Shown here in pieces: positions 57,645 through 63,990 of a DNA stretch of 64,000 nucleotides. The stretch is from the NCBI GenBank assembly GCA_018266105.1, contig JAFEBA010000081.1, positions 1 through 64,000 of the forward strand, in the 5' to 3' direction. The notes beneath the pieces are model-generated. The model was not told the DNA's origin, ran no database searches, and was given only the letters and a program-made list of their open reading frames with translations. The position numbers were made by a program, and so were the translations under genes. Source of the DNA: a bacterium. Lineage in GTDB: Bacteria > Vulcanimicrobiota > Xenobia > Xenobiales > JADMJV01. Numbering within the stretch: position 1 is the stretch's first letter; the number at the start of each line of letters is the position of its first letter.

Positions 57645-57806
57645 GCTCGGGCTGTGCCACTGACTCGAACCGAGCAGTGCGCCTACTAAAGCCCCGTAGG
57701 CGACGGCAATCCAGGGATTGCACCAGATGCTTCAGGTATTGGCGGTCTGGCCAACCCAACGGTTGATCAGCAGGCCTACCAGGGCGCCAACGATCGCTCC
57801 CCACAT
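57642..57806 (-). CDS. DUF6132-like two-helix membrane protein with in-frame TGA at a conserved Cys (candidate selenoprotein)
   Basis: 54 codons. Start MWGAIVGALVGLLINRWVG is helix 1, then QTANT, TGA (57732-57734), SIWCNPWIAVAYGALVGALL as helix 2, and a final TGA (57642-57644). From memory, the DUF6132 family has two helices joined by a loop like G-C-x-S-G-T-C-P-I-T-S-N-P-(Y/W). The TGA falls on the second of those cysteines, and a new Cys sits four residues on (U-x3-C). Ribosome site GGAGG. A perfect 6-bp hairpin GCAATC-CCTG-GATTGC follows the TGA by 10 nt. Both halves are hydrophobic and in the same frame, which argues against chance. Downstream are ccoG and the CoADR-rhodanese gene. Confidence 0.65.
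57709..57724 (-). promoter_or_regulatory. SECIS-like hairpin after the DUF6132-like TGA
   Basis: Minus strand GCAATC-CCTG-GATTGC, 6-bp stem and 4-nt loop, with the loop 17 nt after the TGA. Short for a SECIS, and the G is at the last loop position rather than the first two. Confidence 0.4.
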
Positions 57807-57838
57807 CTTATTCGACCTCCTCTCCTGAGTTATATATA

Positions 57839-57869
57839 ATTATAGTAATATCTATAGACCGATTGTCAA
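57839..57869 (-). promoter_or_regulatory. Sigma-70-like promoter of the DUF6132-like gene
   Basis: On the minus strand TTGACA (57864-57869) and TATAAT (57839-57844) with a 19-nt spacer. TTGACA lies inside the last codons of the upstream amidotransferase gene. This is the only near-consensus -35/-10 pair I noticed in the window. Confidence 0.6.
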
Positions 57870-58730
57870 GTCGATCTCAATTGGCCTGAGCTCAATTTCT
57901 CCGGGATGTTGAGCCAGAACCAGGTGGTTAGGAGGAACCTGCTCCCAGCAAAACTCCGGTCCGGTTTCTTCGGACACAATCATGGCCACATCGGCCGAGT
58001 CCGGAGTCTGATCAAGCTGGATCTTTCCCCGCTCGCACCGTAAGTTGCGTCCAGTGGCATAGTGTAAGCTGGGCGGCGGCTCATCACGATGGCTGGCAAA
58101 GCGCGTGGCCACCATATTTTCGCCGTCAGCCACCAGGAAGTTAAAATAGGACCCGGGCAAGACTCCAGCCTCCTGGCGGAGCAACTCCAGGCGCTGGATG
58201 GTCAAAACCAAACTCTGAGACAATCGCAAGAGCGGTTCGACTGACTCGGGTCGCTTCCAGTAAAAATCGCAAAAGAGAGCAAAGGCGTGCTCTGAATCGG
58301 TTGAACCGCGTATGACCTCGAAGGCGGCATCCGAGAGGCCGTTCAGAAGGCTGCGGCGCCAACGACCAAAATCGGCCAGATAGCCATTGTGCATAAAGGC
58401 CAGCCCGCTCTGACTGAAGGGATGGCAGTTGAGGCGGTTGACCGGACTCTGGGGAGAAGCCGCGCGAACGTGGGCCAGGATGCAGCGACTGCTGGTAACC
58501 TTGGACAACTCCCGCAGATTTTCATTACTCCAGGCGGGCGAGACATCCTTAAAGAGAGCCGGAGTCGGGCTGAATTCGGGCACAAACCAGGCCACCCCAA
58601 AACCATCCCCATTGAGAGGTTCAGGGCGCTCGCGAGCCTGGTAACTCTGCTGGATCAAGGAGTGCTCGGGCTCGGTAATGAGCTGGCTGAGCCTTAAGGG
58701 ATGGCCCAGATAACCGATAAATCGGCACAT
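57852..58730 (-). CDS. Class II glutamine amidotransferase (YafJ/EgtC-like)
   Basis: 292 residues. The N-terminal nucleophile Cys2 (MCRFIGYLGHPLRLS) and the Ntn-hydrolase core (GDGFGVAWFVPE, ILAHVRAASPQSPVNRLNCHPF, GLAFMHNGYLADF) are evident. It hydrolyses a gamma-glutamyl amide; in EgtC-like enzymes the substrate is a gamma-glutamyl ergothioneine precursor, but no egt genes are here. Ribosome site GGAGGACC. The operator at 58792-58803 with CAGCAT (58763-58768) may drive it. Confidence 0.87.
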   Translation of the reverse strand: MCRFIGYLGHPLRLSQLITEPEHSLIQQSYQARERPEPLNGDGFGVAWFVPEFSPTPALFKDVSPAWSNENLRELSKVTSSRCILAHVRAASPQSPVNRLNCHPFSQSGLAFMHNGYLADFGRWRRSLLNGLSDAAFEVIRGSTDSEHAFALFCDFYWKRPESVEPLLRLSQSLVLTIQRLELLRQEAGVLPGSYFNFLVADGENMVATRFASHRDEPPPSLHYATGRNLRCERGKIQLDQTPDSADVAMIVSEETGPEFCWEQVPPNHLVLAQHPGEIELRPIEIDLTIGL

Positions 58731-58791
58731 TGGAGAGGTCCTCCGCTACAATTCTTTCCTGTATGCTGACCCGTGAATGGGAAGGGTGCAC

Positions 58792-58803
58792 TGATCTTGA
58801 TCA
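58792..58803. promoter_or_regulatory. FNR-type operator between amidotransferase and prepilin genes
   Basis: TGATCTTGATCA. Minus -10-like CAGCAT (58763-58768). Plus TATACC (58821-58826) is nearby but about 6 nt off the ideal spacing. Confidence 0.58.
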
Positions 58804-58862
58804 ACTGCCGGGAGTATGAATATACCCTTTAACCCCGGGTGCTCTTGACCGATGCATAAGAT

Positions 58863-59330
58863 ATGAAACGCGGATTCACCATCTTAGAGATCACCTTCTC
58901 GGTGGCGATTCTATCCATCGTGTTGCTGGGCAGCCTGGCTTCCGTGCACTATGGAATGAAGAGCCAGCAATACGGGCGCAACATGTCTGAAGCCGGTAGC
59001 TACGCTTCTCGCCTGCTCGAAATTATGGCCGAAGAGAACAGAGCCTTCTCGACTGTCAGCATGCCGGTTTCCAGCTCGGGTTATCAAGACGCACCGTCCG
59101 CGCGCCAGCAACTGGACGCCGCTCCCTTTAACGGTTCGAGCTACGGGCTGCCAGCCAACAGCCGGTTTCGGCGCAACATATCGGTGATCGCCTGCCGAGC
59201 CGCTGGAGAGAGTGGCACTCAGTATGGCTGGAAAGACGACCTGCGTCAGGTGACGGTCAGCATCTATTGGTATGAGAACCAGAAAGAGAGGTCGGTGTCA
59301 CTGCGATGCTACTCCAAACTCTCAAGATAA
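58863..59330 (+). CDS. Type IV prepilin-like protein
   Basis: 155 residues. The leader MKRG is followed by FTILEITFSVAILSIVLLGSL, the class III signal cut after Gly with Glu at +5. The remainder has a GspI/PilV-like size. First of four overlapping genes (58863-62468) resembling a minor-pilin set. No assembly ATPase or secretin is in the window. Confidence 0.85.
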   Translation: MKRGFTILEITFSVAILSIVLLGSLASVHYGMKSQQYGRNMSEAGSYASRLLEIMAEENRAFSTVSMPVSSSGYQDAPSARQQLDAAPFNGSSYGLPANSRFRRNISVIACRAAGESGTQYGWKDDLRQVTVSIYWYENQKERSVSLRCYSKLSR

Positions 59331-60028
59331 GGCCGAGAGGTCTCAGCCTCGCCGAACTGATGGTGGCAGGGGGACTGCTGAGCGCGGTGGCCACCCTGAC
59401 CACTCTGATGTTCACCAACTTGCGCGCCACCATCAATCGCAGCGGAAGCGAGATGGAGGCCACCCAGCGGGCCCGACTGGCCCTGGAACGAGTGCCCCCG
59501 CTCCTTTCGGCCGCCTATCTGCCCGCCGTCAGCGGGGCAACCGGGCCCTTGGAGACCCCCATCTCTCCTCTGGCCAGCGGAGTGTTGGCCACGGATCCAC
59601 TGGCGCCCGGCGGACCGGGCAACGATTCGGTGCTCTTCTACGCATGCTCCGACCTGATGGCCCAGAACCCCAGCCTGCCGCTACCTGGCTCGATCACGCC
59701 TCATCTCTATGAGGTACGTTTGCAGTCCGCGACCAGTCTGGATCCCAGTGGAATGAATCGAGTTTTGCGCAGCCTGGTTCTGCAGGAATACAATCTGCCC
59801 TCCACCTATGGGCAGCGCCCTCTAACTTTGAAAAGCGGTGTCCCCAGTCGAATACTGAGTTATGGTCTGAGTGATTTCCGCATCTGGCGCCAATCCAGTT
59901 CGGCCCTTCGGCTGCAGACCAGCGTCCAGTATCGCAGCGCGAATCTGCGCTCCTCACATCGAGAGACCGCTCTCAAAACCTACCAGTTTAGCAGCAGCTG
60001 CATGCTGCCAGTCACATGCTTGCGTTAA
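59306..60028 (+). CDS. PilW/GspJ-like minor prepilin
   Basis: 240 residues. The cleavage motif is RG-LSLAELMVAGGLLSAV, with the hydrophobic helix after it and ATINRSGSEMEATQRARLALERV typical of PilW/GspJ. It overlaps the upstream prepilin by 25 nt and the next gene by 13 nt. The leader is longer than usual (about 12 residues). Confidence 0.8.
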   Translation: MLLQTLKIRPRGLSLAELMVAGGLLSAVATLTTLMFTNLRATINRSGSEMEATQRARLALERVPPLLSAAYLPAVSGATGPLETPISPLASGVLATDPLAPGGPGNDSVLFYACSDLMAQNPSLPLPGSITPHLYEVRLQSATSLDPSGMNRVLRSLVLQEYNLPSTYGQRPLTLKSGVPSRILSYGLSDFRIWRQSSSALRLQTSVQYRSANLRSSHRETALKTYQFSSSCMLPVTCLR

Positions 60029-61965
60029 AGCGACGCCGGGCGGTTGCCCTGCTCATGTCTCTGTTCTTCATGGTGCTCTTCTCCATACTCAGCCTGGCCT
60101 ATATGCACCTGATTCCCGGCGAACTGCGCTCGGCCACCCACCGGAATCTGCGCGACCAGGGATTCTATTTCACTCAGGCGGGTGCTCAAGAAGTGTGGGC
60201 CTGGCTCCGCTACGCCGAGGACACCACCGGCAACCCGCTGGCGAACCTGACCCTGACCTCCAACACCAATGACGCCAACTGGCCCAAGCTCTACCGTCTG
60301 GACACCAACCCGAATCGCAGTCAGGTGCCAGGACTGGCCATTAACTTGCTGCAGCCGGACGGCTCTGCCGATCTGGATTGGGCTCAGGAAATCTCCCTGA
60401 TGCCCGACCAGAACACTCTCAACGGGGGCAGCCCCCACGTGTTTCAACTAAAAATGACGGCCCGCTTCCGTGGCCAGGTGGTCTATTCGGACAGCTATCT
60501 GCTGCGCCAGAATACCTTCGCCAACTACGGATTCTTTGTAGACAAGCTTCCTTCAGGCGGTTTTTACACAGCCTTTCGTGACGACAATTACACCGGCGAA
60601 TTCCATATCAACGGTCCGATGCCGCTCTACGTTGGTTCCAACCTGTTCTCCAACTTCGTGAAACCCGTCTTTGGGGGAATCGTGTCTTTCACGGTGCCCA
60701 CCACAAACGCAGCCGGAGACGGAGTCGCCTATCAAACCGGCACCGTTCCTTTCGATAGTTCGGGCATCGAATTGATCGATTCGGACAATATTGGTCGCTA
60801 TTCCAAACTGGCCTCCTCCGGACGCGCCGCCTTTCGCCTGGGCGGCGAGATTCCAATGCCCAAGACTCAGGCCAACACCGAATCGGCTCAGGCAAAAGCC
60901 GCCTGGTTCGGACGCAATTCGGCTCAAGACAGCCTGGCCAGCCAGACCATTCCCACCGGCGTCACCCTCCGCGACACCGGGGGGGGCGTGCTATCGGGAA
61001 TCTACGTCAAAGGGGACGTTCGCGACCTCAACCTGAGCGTCTGGGATGCCAGTAGCAACCAGGTTTCAAGGGATTCCCAGAATCAAATCAACTCCGGCAA
61101 CCCGTCTATCAGCATTCGCGAAGAGTCCTATGCCGGCACAACCAAATTCACCACCATTACCGAGCTGAGAAGTTATCCGGTCACCATCCCCAGTGGTGTC
61201 CGAATCGGCAGTGACACGGCCGCCATTCAGTCCAGTTCAACCGTGGTCCCGACCGGAAGCACGCTCCTGGTGCGCCCACCGGGTACACCCGGCAACACGT
61301 CGGCCCAAAGTGTCTACCAGATCTTCAGCGGCTACCCAACCGGGGTCGTCTATGTGGACGGCAATATCGGGCGGGTGGACAAGCTCAACTCTCAGCAGTC
61401 CACCCCGAGCTTAAGTGTGGACCGGGACTATATGACCAACACGGTCGGAACCAACTCCATGGGCGGTGTTTCCGGGGTCAACTACGGTCAGGCCCGAACC
61501 ATCGCGGTCAACCTGGCCTCGAACAAATACATTCGAGTCAAGGGTGACCTGACCCGGGGAGACACGAAACCTGGAGACCTGCCGACCGGCAAGCGGGACG
61601 GGCTGGGGCTGGTTGGCTACGATGTGGTGATCGGTGGGGAGAACGCCTACGCTTCCAGCACGCCGATGTATTTGACCGGCCTGCTGATGGCTGGACGCCG
61701 CGACGCTGACGCCAGCAATCCCTCGGCCGCCGGAACCACCCGCGACGGAAGCGTGATTTATGAAAACTGGTCCAGCTCAGCCGGGATCCGCGTGCTCAAC
61801 TCAGCGGGTTCCTACGTGGTGGGAAACGACCGCTACTGGGGCGACACCGTGCACGGCTGGATGCCAACTTTTCAGCATGACGATATTTTGGCCAACTCGC
61901 CGCCCCCGTTTTATCCAACTCGATCCGACTATCAACTGCTTGGGCACTGTGAGGTGAAACAATGA
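60016..61965 (+). CDS. Large PilX-like protein with a long passenger region
   Basis: 649 residues. Basic N-terminus, one hydrophobic helix (AVALLMSLFFMVLFSILSLAYMHLIP) and a short PilX/GspK-like segment, then about 550 residues of Ser/Thr/Gly-rich beta-type sequence. Lacks a clear prepilin Gly-Phe cleavage site. Far larger than usual PilX (about 200), so it may be a tip or adhesin-like subunit. It overlaps the neighbours by 13 and 4 nt. Confidence 0.7.
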   Translation: MLALKRRRAVALLMSLFFMVLFSILSLAYMHLIPGELRSATHRNLRDQGFYFTQAGAQEVWAWLRYAEDTTGNPLANLTLTSNTNDANWPKLYRLDTNPNRSQVPGLAINLLQPDGSADLDWAQEISLMPDQNTLNGGSPHVFQLKMTARFRGQVVYSDSYLLRQNTFANYGFFVDKLPSGGFYTAFRDDNYTGEFHINGPMPLYVGSNLFSNFVKPVFGGIVSFTVPTTNAAGDGVAYQTGTVPFDSSGIELIDSDNIGRYSKLASSGRAAFRLGGEIPMPKTQANTESAQAKAAWFGRNSAQDSLASQTIPTGVTLRDTGGGVLSGIYVKGDVRDLNLSVWDASSNQVSRDSQNQINSGNPSISIREESYAGTTKFTTITELRSYPVTIPSGVRIGSDTAAIQSSSTVVPTGSTLLVRPPGTPGNTSAQSVYQIFSGYPTGVVYVDGNIGRVDKLNSQQSTPSLSVDRDYMTNTVGTNSMGGVSGVNYGQARTIAVNLASNKYIRVKGDLTRGDTKPGDLPTGKRDGLGLVGYDVVIGGENAYASSTPMYLTGLLMAGRRDADASNPSAAGTTRDGSVIYENWSSSAGIRVLNSAGSYVVGNDRYWGDTVHGWMPTFQHDDILANSPPPFYPTRSDYQLLGHCEVKQ

Positions 61966-62468
61966 AGAATTGCATTCTGATGCTGGCCCTGTGCGGGCTC
62001 GCCTGGGCACGACCGGGTCTGACCGCCTCCGAAGCGCGTGCCTTGAGCCAGGGGCGAGTAACGTTCAAGGAAGTCTGCCGCAAACCGAATGACCAGATCC
62101 GCGAGCAGCTCTCGTTCACCCCGAGTCAGTTCAGCCTGACCGACCTGAAGGTCGAAAACGGGAACTGGTTCAGTCAACGCCAGTCCGGCCAGGCTCGGGT
62201 TCCACTGCCACCCTCACTACGAGGGCACATTGTGCAGATTCAACTGGATGCCACATTCATTCAGGGAGAAGCCCGCTTCTTCAGCTCCGACGAACAGGCC
62301 CAACCCTGCGAAGAGATCCTGACCTTCCACGTCCCGAGCTGGGAAGAAGGCTGCGAACACTGTCTCAGTCAACGCACTCACGTTATGGCCACCAGCTCGC
62401 TAACCTTTATCCTGCCGGCCCACTCACGAATGCGCCTGCGACGTTTGCTGGTGCAGGCCTTAAACTGA
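61962..62468 (+). CDS. Secreted protein in the prepilin-like cluster
   Basis: 168 residues with signal peptide MKNCILMLALCGLAWA. Mature part contains four cysteines (EVCRKP, PCEEI, EGCEHCLSQ) that could form disulfides. Not recognised. ATGA overlap with the PilX-like gene. A periplasmic partner of the pilin-like proteins is plausible. Confidence 0.68.
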   Translation: MKNCILMLALCGLAWARPGLTASEARALSQGRVTFKEVCRKPNDQIREQLSFTPSQFSLTDLKVENGNWFSQRQSGQARVPLPPSLRGHIVQIQLDATFIQGEARFFSSDEQAQPCEEILTFHVPSWEEGCEHCLSQRTHVMATSSLTFILPAHSRMRLRRLLVQALN

Positions 62469-62477
62469 ACTCTTATC

Positions 62478-62489
62478 TGATCCAGATCA
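62478..62489 (+). promoter_or_regulatory. FNR-type operator of a 40-residue membrane peptide gene
   Basis: TGATCCAGATCATAG; -10 TAAATT (62513-62518), predicted start 62525, exact class II spacing. Confidence 0.72.
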
Positions 62490-62560
62490 TAGCCAGTCCC
62501 TGGCCTTCGGGATAAATTAGCCCTGGCTCGCCTCGCGCAAATTGCCGCCCGGAGGATCAA

Positions 62561-62683
62561 ATGCTTCAAATTCTGCTTCATACCGAAGTCGGTGTCTATT
62601 CTTTAGTCGCGCTGGTCCTCACCATCGGCCTTGGGTTCGTGATCTCCTACGGAGCCAAAAAGGTCTTACACGACCAGGGCTAA
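62561..62683 (+). CDS. 40-residue single-pass membrane peptide (DUF3149-like)
   Basis: Reads MLQILLHTEVGVYSLVALVL then TIGLGFVISYGAKKVLHDQG, with one helix (about 12-31) and a basic tail. The length and the VG-x2-SL-x2-(L/I)-V pattern resemble DUF3149, whose function is unknown. The ribosome site GGAGG is 5 nt upstream. It stands alone between its operator and the convergent ArsR gene. Small membrane peptides under FNR control often tune respiratory complexes. Confidence 0.7.
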   Translation: MLQILLHTEVGVYSLVALVLTIGLGFVISYGAKKVLHDQG

Positions 62684-62689
62684 CCCGAC

Positions 62690-63019
62690 TCAGCCGGCCA
62701 GGTTGCGGAACTGCATATTGGGGTCGCAACCGCGGATGCAGTCAAGCAATTTGAACAGCTGCGGTAAGGCCACGGAGTAGAAGACCATGCCCTGGGCGCG
62801 ACGCGCTCGCAGCAGACCCAGAGCCTTCATCTTGGTCAGATGCTGTGAGACCACCGGTTGAGGCAGGTCCAGCTCCTCCTGAATCTGATTGACCGGGGCT
62901 TCGCCATTGGACTCTAGGAACTCCACGATTCTCAGGCGAGCCGGGTGCCCCACGCACTTGAGCATGTCAGCCGCAAAGTCAATGAGCTGGGGAGCCAGCT
63001 TCTCTTTCAATCGTTCCAT
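62690..63019 (-). CDS. ArsR-family repressor
   Basis: 109 residues, winged helix (HPARLRIVEFLESNGEAPVNQIQEELDLPQPVVSQHLTKMKALGLLRARRAQGMVFYSV). Cysteines at LKCVGH and LLDCIRGC might bind metal or react with sulfur species; their positions do not match the classic ELCVC arsenic/cadmium motif. ATG 63019 (MERLKEK) is chosen from family length. The AT-rich inverted repeat at 63090-63109 is a likely autoregulatory operator. Confidence 0.85.
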   Translation of the reverse strand: MERLKEKLAPQLIDFAADMLKCVGHPARLRIVEFLESNGEAPVNQIQEELDLPQPVVSQHLTKMKALGLLRARRAQGMVFYSVALPQLFKLLDCIRGCDPNMQFRNLAG

Positions 63020-63233
63020 TTCGTCTTTCCAATCTCGCCCAAACGGGAACTTTGTCCAGTATAACTCCTGGGAAGCCCACTTACAACTCAATATCTTAAT
63101 TATCTAATACGAGCAAGCCGACCGGGATGAACAAATTGCTGGGTCAAGAAACTTCTCCCACGATCCCTCCGCTCTGGCGATTCGTTTACAAACCGGCAAC
63201 AAATCCAACGCAACTCCGTCACATAATCACAGC

Positions 63234-63320
63234 AGACAAAGCGCGGCTGAACGGCCGCGAGACGTCTCCTGAATGTGTGTGTGTATGTGTAAAAGGCCCT
63301 GCTGAAGCGGGGCCTTTTTG
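63234..63320 (+). ncRNA. Candidate small RNA 3
   Basis: A -10-like CATAAT (63222-63227) precedes a hairpin CGCGGC-TGAACG-GCCGCG (63242-63259), then GTCTCCTGAA (63264-63273), a TG-rich linker and a terminator. The hairpin, GTCTCC and terminator order matches small RNAs 1 and 2, but there is no FNR-type site at -41.5. It could instead be a leader fragment of an unknown transcript. Confidence 0.45.
63291..63320 (+). terminator. Rho-independent terminator
   Basis: AAAAGGCCC / GGGCCTTTT stem with a 10-nt loop and T-run. No plus-strand gene ends just upstream, so it must end an RNA such as small RNA 3. Confidence 0.85.
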
Positions 63321-63345
63321 TTTTCCCCGAGGCAGACTCCCCGAT

Positions 63346-63357
63346 TGAGCTGGATCA
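63346..63357 (+). promoter_or_regulatory. FNR-type operator of the last USP gene
   Basis: TGAGCTGGATCATAC; -10 TAAGCT (63381-63386). The centre is exactly 41.5 nt before GTG 63393. Confidence 0.72.
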
Positions 63358-63392
63358 TACTCAGCCTCGACCTGCTGACCTAAGCTAGCTTC

Positions 63393-63809
63393 GTGCCATA
63401 CAGCAAAATTCTCGTTCCCTTGGACGGCTCTCCGTTAGCCGAACTGGCCGCTCAACACGCCGCCCGGCTGGCCCGCACCTGCAAGGCTCATCTCATTTTC
63501 ATCAGAGTGGCTCAGCCCGAGCAGACCCAGGAAGCCGCCCTCTACCTGCACAAGATCAATCAGCAGGCTCACTATGAGCTCCTCGACACCGAGGCCATGG
63601 TCCGCTACGGCTCAGCAGCCGAGCGCATCGTAGACACGGCCAACGAAATGGGAGTGGATCTGATCGTGCTCAGTTCGCACGGCAGGACAGGTCTTTCTCG
63701 CCAGGTATTCGGCAGTGTAGCCGAATCCGTCATGCGCAGCGCCAACTGTCCGGTAACGGTGGTCAAATCCTTCCGCGGCAACGCCAGCCAGCCAGCCGAC
63801 GGTCAATAG
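63393..63809 (+). CDS. Universal stress protein, single domain, leaderless GTG start
   Basis: 138 residues. PYSKILVPLDGSPLAELAAQHA opens the fold; the loop SHGRTGLSRQVFGSVAESVM is canonical. The GTG at 63393 lies at the predicted transcription start and has no ribosome site. It is monocistronic as far as visible: 30 nt later another FNR-type site begins. Confidence 0.9.
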   Translation: MPYSKILVPLDGSPLAELAAQHAARLARTCKAHLIFIRVAQPEQTQEAALYLHKINQQAHYELLDTEAMVRYGSAAERIVDTANEMGVDLIVLSSHGRTGLSRQVFGSVAESVMRSANCPVTVVKSFRGNASQPADGQ

Positions 63810-63839
63810 AAGCCTTCGCTCGACTGCCGCTCAGACCCC

Positions 63840-63851
63840 TGATTAAGATCA
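63840..63851 (+). promoter_or_regulatory. FNR-type operator near the right window edge
   Basis: TGATTAAGATCATAT with CATACT (63873-63878) near the expected -10. No gene starts before base 64000; the target is a gene or small RNA beyond the window. Confidence 0.6.
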
Positions 63852-63949
63852 TATCCTGGCGCAGGCCTGCCCTCCATACTGAAGCAGAACCGACGGCGAG
63901 CTCCTGAGCAGATGCCCGGCAGCCTCCGCCTTTAGTCTGACATCCGACC

Positions 63950-63990
63950 TGACCCAAGGCGGATAAAAGATCTCCCCTTTTGCGGTCGCG
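63950..63990 (+). repeat. 41-bp conserved intergenic block, copy 2
   Basis: Ungapped match to 48860-48900, identical over the 16 bases from CTCCCC to GCGGTC. It lies about 100 nt downstream of the last FNR-type site. Function unknown. Confidence 0.7.

Larger units (their letters stand above)
63020..63392. other. Intergenic stretch of 373 bp with promoter and RNA signals
   Basis: Contains, in order, the presumed ArsR promoter/operator (63090-63109, AT-rich inverted repeat), a region without clear signals (63110-63220), the candidate small RNA 3 with terminator (63234-63320), and the operator of the next USP gene (63346-63357). A frame at 63127-63348 crosses the terminator and looks non-coding. 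Confidence 0.6.

Noticed and set aside
63274..63290. TG dinucleotide tract as a repeat element or phase-variation site
   Set aside because: Short, interrupted and not in a coding frame or between promoter elements; more likely a linker in small RNA 3.
63127..63348. 73-codon frame in the 63-kb intergenic region
   Set aside because: It runs through an intrinsic terminator and a TG repeat and has no ribosome site. An RNA explanation fits better.
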